A stretch of 64,000 nt of DNA from Acanthopleura granulata. Lineage: Eukaryota; Mollusca; Polyplacophora; Chitonida; Chitonidae. Location: contig JABBOT010000001.1 in assembly GCA_016165875.1 (NCBI GenBank), forward strand, positions 47,470,625 to 47,534,624. The letters are read 5' to 3'. Position 1 is the stretch's first letter. Every line of letters starts with the position of its first letter. The position numbers were made by a program, and so were the translations under genes. Under the pieces are notes generated by a model. It did no database searches, was not told the DNA's origin, and worked only from the letters and a program-made list of their open reading frames with translations. This document shows, piece by piece, positions 21,701 to 31,869 of the stretch.

Positions 21701-23790
21701 TGCATGCATAATGTGTAAAACGATAACATTATTAACCCCATTTCTTGAAGTGCTGCAGAAGTTACATGTCAAGTGTTTTACAATTTGTCAAGATATACCT
21801 GTAGTCGTGTACGCCATGCATGGGGATGTTCTGTGTATATACAGTAGCTGCAAAGTACAGGTATTGATTTATCTACAGTGGTTGATTGTTACATAGTCGC
21901 ATACTCTGGAATCAGAATACATGTACATAAGGTTAAGGAATTTATTGTTCATTCACAAGCTATGACCAAATTGCTCAGTAGGAAGAATCTTTTCACCTCA
22001 ACATCTTATCCTGCCTTTGTTGGGTCCTAATTGTACAGTGAGATTGTAGTATGCAGCATAATCTTTGTAGCTGATCCTCATATCCTGTGCCTTGCTTGGT
22101 TTCTAATTGTATGACAGGATTGTAATTTGTGCCCTAATCTTTTAGCTCAACATTTTAACCTCTGCCTTTCTTGGTTTCTAATTGTACAGTAGGATTGTAA
22201 GATGTACTTCAGTCATTTTAGCTGAACATCATATCCTGTACCTTTCTTGGTTTCTAATTGTTCAATAGGATTGTAGGTTGCACTATAATCTTTCACCTTA
22301 GTGTATTATCCTGTGCCTTTGTTGGTTCCTAACTGTTGACTTGGATTGTACGATGTACCTTGTTCTTTGCAGCTAAGCATCTTGTCCTGTGCCTTTGTTA
22401 GTTTCTAACTGTTCACATTGATTGTACCATGTACCATGTTCTTTGCAGCTAAACGTCTTATCCTGTGCTTTGTGAGTTCCTATCTGTGCACTTGGATTTC
22501 ACAATGTACCATGGTCTTTGCAGCTGAACATCTTATCCTGTGCTTTGGTGGGTTCCTTCAGCGTGGTACTGGCAGCTGACACATACCTCCACAGTAAGAT
22601 CAAGTACATCCTGGTCAGTCAGTTTTACCGCTTCTTTCAACCAGAATACAACTCTGCCATACATGTAGTGCCATTCCAGTTAAATGGTAAGCACACACTG
22701 TGTATTCATCTCACATACATGTATCCATTTACTTAAATATGAATTCCCTCTGAATATATTTGAATATACATATATGATATTCTCTATGATTGTCAGAAGC
22801 AACCTTGGATTGTAACTTGTTTTAAATATATTTAGTGGTCATGTGTGGGGGGAGAGAGGATAGAGAGATGGGTACAGATTATTTACATCTCAAGAACATG
22901 CATGTATGCTCATAGTGACTTAATTTTCAGGTATAGAGACTGGGGATCTACATTTCTTTGTATACCATGTGTCCCAAAACATGAGAATGTTTGTTCAGGA
23001 TATCTGCATGTAGATGTACTGTGTGACTGTCATGTGTCATTGCTGTTACATGTAGGTAACTGCCATGCATTGCTCTGCTGGAAAGGCAAATACTATATCA
23101 TTATGGCCCATGAATGTTAAAATGATGAGGGATGTGTAAATTGTAATTTGCTGTGCACATGCACATGAATTGTATATTATGCAAAACTATACTTGTATAC
23201 ATTGGATCATCCACCTGAACTACATGTATATCTACCTGTATAATTCTTTTTCCCAATGGTCATTCTGATTTGTTTCGTACAGAAATCATATTGAGCACAC
23301 TGTGTAATTTGTTTCATACAGAAATCATACTGAGCACACTGTAATTTGTTTCATACAGAAACCATACTGTGCATACTGTGTGATCTGTTTCACCCGGAAA
23401 TTGCACTGAGCATAGTGATTGGTTTCACACAGATATCATACTAAGGACACTGTGACTGGTTTCATACGGGTACAGAAATCATACTGAGCACAGTGTGATT
23501 TGTTTCATACAGAAATCATACTGAGCACACTGTGGGCAGTGTTGTTTGCTTCGGGGACCATTTTCCAGTGTGTGAGGGAACGGAAAAGGCCACCCTTCCA
23601 ACCATGCCCAAGGGGCAAGATACGAGCCAGGGCCTTGTATCGTCGGGAAGAACAAGATGAGAGCGATGAAAGACGTCCCCTGTTGAGACATAACCAGTCC
23701 CATCCACCTCTGTACGGCCGCACCCGTGTGATGTCCTTCCCACCATCAGGGGCAGACCCTCAGCCTGGACCTGAACCCAGTTTGTCATAG
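15736..23790 (+). CDS. TM7SF3: TM7SF3 (transmembrane 7 superfamily member 3), 9 exons, 5' end missing
   Basis: Exons: 15736-16044, 16851-17137, 18220-18394, 18976-19062, 19408-19485, 20955-21107, 21445-21542, 22524-22686, 23513-23790 (TAG). All junctions are GT-AG and phases agree, giving ~541 codons against ~570 in vertebrate TM7SF3. The first three exons encode a luminal or extracellular N-glycosylation-rich domain (NIT, NVS, NLT, NVT, NLS; PLPGGCN block). Exons 4-9 encode seven hydrophobic helices. Family landmarks are FVGIFICFFGHRFFKT, LALWWNLGIPVLSVLLVG, SSLVFFTPFG, LNILSCALVGSFSVVLA and a basic cytoplasmic tail with ERRPLLR. The vertebrate protein is linked to cell survival and stress responses; the molecular function here is inferred. 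The first visible exon starts at codon position 2, so a signal-peptide exon ending in phase 1 must lie upstream; I did not find it. Introns 5, 6, 7 and 8 contain the SINEs and minisatellites listed separately. Confidence 0.93.
19763..20030 (+). mobile_element. full-length tRNA-derived SINE with target-site duplication
   Basis: Lies in TM7SF3 intron 5. The head GTGGCTCAGTCGGTTAG fits a tRNA-type A box and GAGGTCAAGCCC a degenerate B box. The body CGTACGTGGGAAGGTCTG ... CCTCCCACCATAATGCTGG and the tail TTCTTGAGTACGGCGTAAAA ending in (AAAT)n are the widespread molluscan SINE. An exact 11-bp duplication GCCAGTTTCAG flanks it (19752-19762 and 20031-20041), which fixes the ends and proves insertion by target-primed retrotransposition. 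This is the youngest-looking SINE in the window. Confidence 0.92.
20516..20884 (+). mobile_element. second SINE-like element, different family
   Basis: Also in TM7SF3 intron 5. Begins GGGGGCATGGTATGGCCCAG followed by TGGTAGGG, like a tRNA A box after a G-rich start. Ends AAACTCCTGAGTGTGTCATT followed by AAACATTGATAAAAAACCC and an A-rich tail. This is the pattern of the other common molluscan SINE type whose tail reads TTAAACATCAATAAA. The B-box region is degenerate and no clear TSD was seen. Confidence 0.65.
21178..21358 (+). repeat. G-rich intronic minisatellite in TM7SF3 intron 6
   Basis: Irregular repeats of GGGGTTAAACGTAGGTGGG, unit roughly 25-35 bp, about six copies, starting 71 bp after exon 6. 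Runs of GGG and GGGG recur on the coding strand, so the pre-mRNA could form G-quadruplexes near the 5' splice site. Confidence 0.8.
21985..22556 (+). repeat. ~75-bp tandem repeat copying the exon 8 splice acceptor
   Basis: Eight copies with very even spacing. The acceptor-equivalent AGs end at 22070, 22145, 22221, 22372, 22448 and at the true junction 22523; the first copy (near 21994) and the fifth (near 22297) have lost the motif. Each unit has ~42 bp of intron-like sequence ending (C/T)TTTGCAGCT plus ~33 bp matching the start of exon 8 (CT(G/A)AACATCTTATCCTGTG). The copies at 22372 and 22448 keep an intact TTCTTTGCAG. Using either would reach an in-frame stop (TAA or TGA) within about 12 codons. 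Confidence 0.92.
23274..23535 (+). repeat. ~39-bp tandem repeat copying the exon 9 splice acceptor
   Basis: Seven copies of TTTGTTTCATACAG plus AAATCATACTGAGCACACTG. AG dinucleotides end at 23282, 23321, 23358, 23432 and 23474, one copy (near 23396) is mutated to CCCGG, and the last is the true exon 9 junction at 23512. Each unit is ~17 bp of intron plus ~22 bp of exon 9. Upstream copies such as 23321 and 23474 would enter in the correct frame but meet TAA or TGA after seven codons, removing TM7 and the cytoplasmic tail. Confidence 0.92.
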
Positions 23791-23952
23791 TGCATGATTC
23801 TGTACATTGTATAACTGCTCTGTTTACCCTTGTTTTGTGGTTGTACAGAGAGAGGTTATTGCACAGCAAAGTGTTGATACAGGTACATGCACTCCAGCTT
23901 CGATACACCAACGATGTTATTTTAGTGAGAGGTCTAAGGAATTTTCACCTTA

Positions 23953-23958
23953 AATAAA
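23953..23958 (+). terminator. polyadenylation signal of TM7SF3
   Basis: AATAAA 163 bp after the TM7SF3 stop codon, the first in the correct orientation, giving a compact 3'UTR. Confidence 0.65.
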
Positions 23959-24044
23959 ATTTTATAAGGCGATCTTGAAAAAAACAGGAATTTTAAAGAA
24001 AATTGCATTTAAGGGAGAAATTAAGTTTGAAAGTCACATTAAAT

Positions 24045-24117
24045 ATAAAACATGTAAGCTCCACATGTGAATACTCGTACAAGAACATCATTAAATATAT
24101 ATTTTCGAATCATTTGC

Positions 24118-24155
<38 letters not shown>

Positions 24156-24468
24156 ACACTGTTCATTGTATGAAGGCCAGCTGTACTCTACAAACATAGC
24201 GAAATTGAAGATCAACGTCACTTTATCATGGCTTGTCCAGAATTCAGAAATATTTGTGAGTGTTATATTTCTCATACATATCTGGTAATAGAAATAGACA
24301 CAAATTTAGAAATAGACGTAACAGAAATTAAGTTTGATCCGTCCTAATTAAAACTTTAAAATAGGATCCTCTTTGGTAGGGTCGGTTGGATTACATCCAA
24401 CAAACATATGTTTAATGATGTCCTTGTACGAGTGTTAACATGTGGAGCTTACATGTTTTATACTTTAC
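24045..24468. mobile_element. MITE-like element with ~58-bp terminal inverted repeats
   Basis: The left end (from TATAAAACATGTAAGCTCCA at about 24045) and the right end (ending GGAGCTTACATGTTTTATAC at about 24464) are reverse complements over ~58 bp with about five mismatches. The internal part holds a (TA)n run (24118-24157) and a block from TATACACTGTTCATTGTATG to AATTTAGAAATAGAC that recurs at 25060-25225. No open frame. It is non-autonomous; the superfamily is not identifiable. Confidence 0.8.
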
Positions 24469-25045
24469 ATGAATATACATGTAGTGTCCTACAGGGTAGT
24501 AGCAGAAAAGGCCACTGTTTGTGTCTCTTCCAAAATTATCACAGTTACACTCAAAATTGACAGCATAACTCTAGGCTACAATTTACTAGTACATGTATTT
24601 ATTTATTTGATTGTCATTCTGTTTAATGTGACGCTAATAGACTTTATGACAGGGTAATTCTTGTGGGTAAAGAAGACCAGAGTTTGGGATTTGGGCAATT
24701 TAGTTCATCTCTTACCAGTGACCCGGCAAATTTGAGTACACTTCATGTTTTGTAATTGTAACTGATTAAGAGTTTGGACTGACCCTTGATTATGTTACTC
24801 TACACTGACTTCTCACATTTTAGCAGCTACATGCAACAAGAATAACATATATAGTATGTGTATAGCCTTTGATTTTTTCGACAGATCACCACCATCTACA
24901 TTATTATTGTATTAAGTCTAAATGGTCACATGACATGATTAGTGTTAATAGGAAATGATGTGAAGGTGTACACTTGTAACTAGTGCCATAGCCATGCCTG
25001 TGATTGGTCTTGCCAAGGAGCAGTATATGTATATATTTTTTCCAT

Positions 25046-25235
25046 TATTTTCATATATATATACACTGTTTATTGTATGAAGGCCAGTTGCTCTCTGTAA
25101 ACATAGCAAAATTGAAGATCAACATCACCTCATCATCGCTTGTCCAGAATTCGAAAATATTTGTGAGTGTCATATTTCTCATACATATCTGGTAATAGAA
25201 ATGGACATAAATTTAGAAATAGACATAAATTTGAT
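25046..25235. repeat. diverged copy of the core of the 24.05-24.47 kb element
   Basis: ATATACACTGTTTATTGTATG ... CATATTTCTCATACATATCT ... AATTTAGAAATAGACAT matches 24155-24320 at about 90 percent by eye, but without the long terminal repeats. A short inverted piece (CCTTCATACAGTAAACAGTG, about 25374) follows, suggesting that this copy also had inverted-repeat structure. Confidence 0.75.
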
Positions 25236-25239
25236 ATGC

Positions 25240-26495
25240 ATATTTCTTGGTTAATAGCGTTTTGTCATCTGAAATTTAGATCTGCAATGATTGTTGAGTA
25301 TTAACTACAAACTGATGTCCCTGCATGTGCATTATGGATTTGTATGACGTATACATGTATTTCGGCTACTGACCTTCATACAGTAAACAGTGTATACAGA
25401 ATATATACAGAATTATTTGCATATGCATAAGTGTAAACTGTGACAAAGGCACTTGAATTGTCAGGGAGGGAGACTGTGCTCTGATAAGGGCTTTTGCAAG
25501 CATAGGGTTCAGTCATCACTAAGATACATGTACCAATGAGCCTTGGCATATCCTAATTCCTCTATGTTTCGTCCCAGGTGTAAACTGTTGAACACTGAAC
25601 TGAGTAATTCAGCATCTGTGGATGTAATAACAATGTTTCAGTAGGTTTATTGTTAAGTGTAACTTGCAGGATGACAGTGCATTTTCTGTAAACAAGAGCC
25701 AAAGGCTGGAAATTTATGATATTAAACAAATGTGTCACAGTGTTTCTTTTTACCGCCTTGGAATTCAATCCCCATGAAATTTAAGACCCTCTTTATGTTT
25801 TACATCCATGGATATTCACCTTGAAATTCTAAATATTCATCTGGGTACCTCCAATCCTACTTACAAAATGTGTACTAATACATGAAAATTATGTTATTCT
25901 AATAGTGTTGTCAGAATGAATAAAAAGAGCTAATTTTACATTAATGTCAGTCTGTGTTTGATACATGTGAGTAATAGCTTTTGTATGATTGGTGTTGGTG
26001 AAGCACTCAAGAATATTTTACTTCCACCACTGAAGTAACATTTCTGGGAGAAGGAGAGTGGAACCTGAAGTGATCAGAGGACAATCAAATATTCTGACTT
26101 GATGTCATACTAAACCACCAACTATGGCATTAGGCTAAATACATTACGCCTGTACAGACCAGAGCCTTGGGGCCAGAAGTTATGCAGGATAGGCTAAGGA
26201 CAGTATTAAAGCCTATGCTGACCTGTATTTATTTATTTATTTATTCAATTTTTCATTTATTTTTTTGTAGTTAATATTTGTATATTTTTTGTTGTTACTT
26301 TATTCTGTTGGAGTAAAGGGGGAGCAAGAGGGACCATGTGATTTCTATGGCTCTCAAGCGTTATGCCCCTTTAGTCCAACTGGGGCACACCAGAAGCACA
26401 TTGCATACAAAAGTGTATATCTCTCCTTTTTATCTCTCCAGCATTGGTGGTCGTATATCGGTATAGTGATTTTGTCAGTCTGTCACTCTGTCCGT
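25240..26495. other. intergenic, no supported gene
   Basis: AT-rich. A fragment resembling a reversed SINE tail (CACTCAAGAATATTTTACTT, near 26007) and a TTTA microsatellite (26227-26246) are present. No gene recognised. Confidence 0.4.
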
Positions 26496-26499
26496 AGTC

Positions 26500-28180
26500 T
26501 TGTCTGGGCTATATCTTGAATTCTTTTTCACATACGGTTTTAATTTTTGGTGGATACATAGATACTAGTATGATGATGTGTCACAATTTGTCTATTTCCG
26601 CATTTGCCTTATCATAACAAGATCGCCATTTTCCTTGTATATACTGCTTAAATACATATGACTTCATGTCTCGAATTCTTTTCCACATACAGTTTTAATT
26701 TTTGATGAATACATAGATACAGGTATGATGATGTGTTGTGACTTACATCTGTTCATTTCCGAGGTTGCCTTTGTAACCAGATCGCAGTTTTCCTTGTATA
26801 TGCAATATGAATACAGGCTAGTTTATGTCCAGACTATATCTCAAATAGTTTTTAGACTATATCTCAAATAGTGTGATGATGTGTCGCAACTTACATTTGT
26901 CGATTTCTGCGGTTGCCTTGGTAACCAGATCGTCATGTTCCTTGTACACGCTGCATAAATACATGACTTCATGTCCGGGCTGTATGTCAAAGAGGTTTCC
27001 ACATGCATTTTTCATTTTTGGTAGATACATAGATACAGGTGTGATGATGTGTCGCGACTCACATTTGCCATTTCTGTGGTTGCCATGGTAACCAGATATC
27101 ATTTCCCCTACTTATACTGTATAAGCACATGTGACTTGGTGTCCGTACTACAATTGTTTTCCATATTCAATTTTGATTTTTGGTATATACTTAGATATAG
27201 ATGAGGCAATGTGTCGCGACACACATTTGGCTATTTTCATGGTTACCATGGTGACCAGATTGCCATTATCACGACATATACTATATAAACACATATGATA
27301 TCTTGTCCGGCCTACAACTCCAAGTGTTTTCCAAAGTGCAGTTTTAATTTTTGGTGCATGCATGGATGTAGATGTACTCATGTGTTGCAACTCACTGTTT
27401 GTTGATTTCTGTGGTTGCCATGGTATCCAGCTTACCATTTTCTCTGTGTATACTGTATGCGGGCTGATCTCCAATTGCTTTCCAAGTGCAGTTTTCATTT
27501 TTAGATACATTGATACACTGACGACAAGTTGTTGCAACTCAGAAAGATCCATTTCCATGGTTGCCATGATAACCAGATTGCTATTTCACTTATACATGTA
27601 TATACTATATAGTTAAGTATGAATTTGTGTCTGGACCATATTTACTTTTAATTCTTGTTGGATACTTTAGATATAGATAAGACAATGTGTCATAACTTGC
27701 ATGTGTCAATTTTCGCAGTTGCCAGGGTAACCAGATTGCCCTTAACCTCACATAAACTTTATGAACAGATATGACAGCTCCAATTGTTTTGCATATGGAG
27801 TTTAATTTTGGGGGGATACAGAGATACAGATGTAAGGATGAGTTGCAGCTCACATTTGTTCCTTTTCTGTGATAACCATGGTAACTAGATCAATATTTTT
27901 TTCCCCAATATACTAGTATGCTGAATTAATAGATATGACTTGACGTGATGACGTGTTCCAGCTACAACTACAGTTGTTTTCCATATTCAGTTTTAATTCT
28001 TTGTGACCATGTATTGTGACTCACCCTTGTTGATTTTCATTGTTGCCATGGTAACCAAATTGCCATTATCATACATATAGTACTTTATAAATGGATATGA
28101 TTTCTTGTCAGGACTACGCCTCCAGTTATTTTCCATATCCAGTTTTAATTTTTGAGTGATACATATGTATGCAGATGCTG
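26500..28180. repeat. ~160-bp satellite with an RFX X-box-like palindrome in each monomer
   Basis: About ten degenerate monomers built from TTTTAATTTTTGGTGGATAC ... ATGATGTGTCGCAACTCACA ... TTTCTGTGGTTGCCATGG ... TATACTGTATAAACACATATG. The core GGTTGCCATGGTAACC, intact or nearly so, sits at about 26762, 26911, 27078, 27241, 27413, 27559, 27717, 27871 and 28041, with a decayed copy near 26610; spacing is 146-172 bp. The core satisfies the RFX X-box consensus GTNRCC(N0-3)RGYAAC. Open frames here are repeat translations, not genes. Confidence 0.85.
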
Positions 28181-29300
28181 ATTAGAGCCCCCACCTCAGG
28201 ACCTTGTAACAGGATGAGAAATGTCATTCACATACACATATTTTTGGAACCATTTCTTTCCAAACTCATTGTTTTATGTGTACCTTTCATCAAAATCCAT
28301 GAAGTACTTTCGCTAACGGTTTATACTCATCACAATGCTGCTGCTATTCATTTATACATTTCAAGTGAATGTATTTGTTCAGCCGTATATTGTGTTCACC
28401 TGACCTCTTATTATTTTCTGCAGTCACGATATAAAAAGGAGAAGTACAGTTTTGTATCTAGATACATGCAGGAGTTGATGACTGGAAGTTGAATATGAGA
28501 GCTTAATTAGAAATAACCTAAGCTTAAATGTCTCTTTCCATTAATAGACTTACATGTAAGTTTCAGGTATTATCCTGTAAGCATGTGAATAGCCATGTTG
28601 GTTAATATTATTAACTGATACGAAACTATATGGGATATGTAAACCTCATATTGTCTCAGCCAAGCCCAGTATGAGGCTTATTAAAGCTTATTGAAAAACT
28701 ACTCTGAAAATTTGTTTCTTGAAAAACCAAAGAAGCTTCAACAGTAATTTCTCATCGCGTCTAGGAGCTTTGAACTATCCCAAGCAGTAATCTGGGAATT
28801 ATGACGTCATAACGTTATTGACAGTGTTCATTCAACATTCCTTTGTGAAGTTGTGTCGTGGTATCGTTGTGGATCATTGGTGCATCACATTGTAACCGTT
28901 ATGTCATGGCGTTCTCTCTACTGTTGCGTCAGCAGATGGATATAGCATCTGCTGCAGGTGTAGAGTTATACTTGTCTATGAAGTGGCCATTACTGTCCAA
29001 TCAAAAGTAGAGTATTTTGTCTGATGCGGGATAAATAATAATAATATGTAGGATTTTAGCAAGGTCCGGCAGATGGTGATCAGATTTGTCTCATGATACA
29101 CGTTTTGAATTTGAGTTCCTTGTGATGATTTCACCTCTAATACACTCAGCATCAAAATATATGAATGAGCGTACAAAGTGTAAGGGTCCCAGATATACCA
29201 GATCAACCACCATGGAATAAATTTAATGTGTCAAATTTATGGTAGCATTGGATGAATTTCATGTGAAGCATTATAGCCAAGTCACCCACATATATAGCAA
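28181..29300. other. intergenic, no supported gene
   Basis: Nothing recognised apart from ordinary AT-rich sequence; the 107-codon open frame at 28169-28492 has no domain. Confidence 0.4.
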
Positions 29301-29303
29301 ACC

Positions 29304-30545
29304 AGTCCAAGTTTAGGCCAGTAAAATGGGTTTCGGGTTTTCCTCATTGTGCAGACAGCCAGATCACCCACGTATATAATAAAATATTAAAGTCTAGTAC
29401 AGAAATGAAAATGACTCTGGTGACAAAACTGCCTTTTGCGTTACTTTAGAAAAACATTGAAAAATTCAGTGTACAGCATTCCACTTTATTTTCATTGGGT
29501 AAATATGGGCTCTGCGTGTTCTTTACAACACCAAAGCAGCGTCAACAGTGTTGAGTGTCCTATCCATACTTTAGAAGAAATGTTACGTAGAATCACATGT
29601 ATTGTTTTGTGCCACTTTAAAGTGCTGTTAAATCTCTTCAAGTACCCTCTGTGGGCCACAACAGTCCAAGTTTAGGTCATTAAAATGGGGTTTTCACCTC
29701 TGTGCAGGCAACCAAATCACCCACAAATATAGCAAAGTATTAAAATCTAATACGGAAAATGAAAATGACCCTGGTGACAAAACCGCCATTTGTGCTTCTT
29801 TAGAAAGACATTGCGTACCTTAAAAATTCAATGTACACAGTTTCATTTCATTTTCATTGGGTAAATATGGGTTCTTGATGTTCTTTACGACGCCAAAGCA
29901 GCGTCACCAATGTTGAGTGTCCTATTCATACCTGAGAAGAAGTGTTGCATAGAATCACATTTATTTTTTTGTGTCACTTTAAAGTGCAAATACAAGCCTT
30001 CAAGTGTATTCTATGGTGCACAACAGTTTAAGGCTAGGTCAATAAAATGGGGTCTTCCCATCTGTGCAGATTTTAAATTCAGCCACACATGAAACAAAAC
30101 ACCAAATTTATTGCGCAAAATGTAAATGGCTTGAGTGAGAAAATCTCGATTTGTGCCACTCTCAAGAGACATTTTGTATCTTGAAGTTTCAATGTACACA
30201 TTTCAGTTGAATTTTCTTTGAGTAAATATAGGGTTTTCACATTCTTTATGACCCTAGAGTAAGGCCTCCCATGTTGGGTGTTCTATCCATAGCTATTAAA
30301 AAATGGCTATGGGATGAGGTAATTTGTTTTGTGTCACTTTAAACTGCTGATAACTCTCTTCAAATGTCCTCTGTGGTGCACAACAGTTTAAGTTTAGGTC
30401 AATGAAACGGGGTCTTCCCATCTGTGGCTCAAGTGACAAAACCGCCATTTGTGCCACTGTAGACAGACATTGTGTATCTTGAAATTTCAATGTAGGAGGC
30501 TAAATTCAATTTTCTTTGAGTAAATATGGGGTCTTTGTGTTCTCT
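29304..30545. repeat. ~360-bp tandem repeat, 3.4 copies
   Basis: Units begin with AGTCCAAGTTTAGG(C/T)CA at 29304 and 29663, and with the related AGTTTAAG at 30025 and 30385. Shared internal blocks are TGACAAAACCGCC(A/T)TTTGTG, TTCATTTTCATTGGGTAAAT, AATATGGG(C/T)TCT and CACTTTAAAGTGC. The last unit is truncated and abuts a MITE at 30556. No coding potential. Confidence 0.85.
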
Positions 30546-30555
30546 TTCACCCTTA

Positions 30556-30982
30556 AGGTATAAAAACACTAATTCTATTTTGTATGCAAGATTCAGGCGC
30601 ACAGAAAATGGTGGGGACCGCTAGGGATTGGTTGTATCTCTGAAGTGTGCTGAAGTACTGCCGGGTAATTTTGCAGGTATAAACTATGATTGAATAATGG
30701 TTGAAAAAAGTCCAGTACTTGTGGCTACAATCAAACAGAGAAAATTATCATCTAATGAGCAAGTGACCCCCACACCCTGTTTCCATGGCGATAGGACGCT
30801 AGTACCTGCATTCCAGCTGATTTATTTTGAGAAAATGGTGGTCAACCCCTGATGATATTTGGATGTTATTTGACAGTATGTGTCATTTGGGCTAACAAAA
30901 TTAGGGAATAGAGTTTTAGAAGGGTGTTCTTTGTGAAATTACCACATAAATAGTAAGGCTAGTTTTTAGTGTTTTTATACCT
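30556..30982. mobile_element. MITE, TIR AGGTATAAAAACACT, copy 1
   Basis: A 427-bp element with perfect 15-bp terminal inverted repeats (AGGTATAAAAACACT / AGTGTTTTTATACCT). The interior (GATTCAGGCGCACAGAAAAT ... CCATGGCGATAGGACGCTAG ... TGTGTCATTTGGGCTAACAA) is shared with copies at 31870 and 35627. No open frame. A non-autonomous cut-and-paste transposon of unknown superfamily; a PIF/Harbinger or Tc1-type 2-3-bp TSD is possible. Confidence 0.85.
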
Positions 30983-31121
30983 ATAGAGAAACCTCCCTGA
31001 ATGTGACAATTTAGATCTTCTGCAATGAAGGTAAAAAACAATCACTCAATCATGAAGGCTCACTTAGAGAAGGCTAAAGAAAGAATTCTGTTATTTGCTA
31101 TTTTTTTGCCCATGTGTGGGT

Positions 31122-31259
31122 AAATATGATTGCATTGAATGGCAGGGTGCCAAAACACCCAGGGGAGGCTATGGGCGGCTGGTACTAAAGATGCCTGGAG
31201 CAAGGAGAAGAGAATTCAGGGTACACAGGCTGAGTGAAATGGCGTTTTCCGGGTTCCCG
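31122..31259 (+). pseudogene. fragment of I-PpoI-like (zinc-binding-loop His-Me) endonuclease domain
   Basis: 46 codons read KYDCIEWQGAKTPRGGYGR followed by a basic stretch and RREFRVHRLSEMAF. This matches the opening half of the zinc-binding-loop domain of I-PpoI-like homing endonucleases: Cys-x-x-Trp, Gly-Tyr-Gly-Arg, and the His of xxHRLS. Proteins with this domain are multi-copy in molluscs and cnidarians. The second half, with the CHN...CxNPxHL zinc and catalytic residues, does not follow in any frame I can see, so this is a truncated copy or a single exon. Flanking sequence is repetitive. Identification is from recalled family pattern. Confidence 0.55.
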
Positions 31260-31869
31260 ACTGTATGTATGGTGTTGTTGCATCTACAGTCTGCAGGTCA
31301 CTTATTTGTCTTGTCCTTATATACTAAATTTTTAGAGGCAGTGACCATTGCGTCATTTTAGCAGGCAGGTAGTGCGACCAGTTCTGACTGTATTAAGTGT
31401 GTGTTAAATGATATTTCAACATGACAGTGCCCACTTAAATTGCTTGTGGCCTAGGTTAGAAAGTACAACAAAGCTACCACCAGTGAAGATGGCTAAAACC
31501 GATTATCTTATGTAGAGGGGTGGGGTGTAGGGTGACAGTTCATAGCTCCACATACCTGCAGCCTATAAGATAACACGCAGACATGCTGATGCTCTTTAAC
31601 ACCATACTGAACCAGTCATCCACAAACACCAGAACTTTATTCACTGGCATGATTTTGTTCAGAGACGCAGGGAAATACAAGAGAACAGCCGAGCGTCAAA
31701 TCAGCAATTTGTAGATGTCAACAGCCAGGTTGGCCAGACCAAGGTTTTCATAAACTATTCCCTCGTTACGCCTTGCTGAACTTTTATATCACTGTGTGTA
31801 ACTTACGACAGGTGAGGGATGCAGTGTGAGTATTTTTTATGAATGTACTGACTTTGGCCATAGTCTATA
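31260..31869. other. no supported gene
   Basis: AT-rich sequence between the endonuclease fragment and MITE copy 2; no recognisable gene. The remaining half of the endonuclease domain was looked for here and not found. Confidence 0.4.

Noticed and set aside
23505..23911. Minus-strand open frames opposite TM7SF3 exon 9
   Set aside because: Shadows of the real coding exon.
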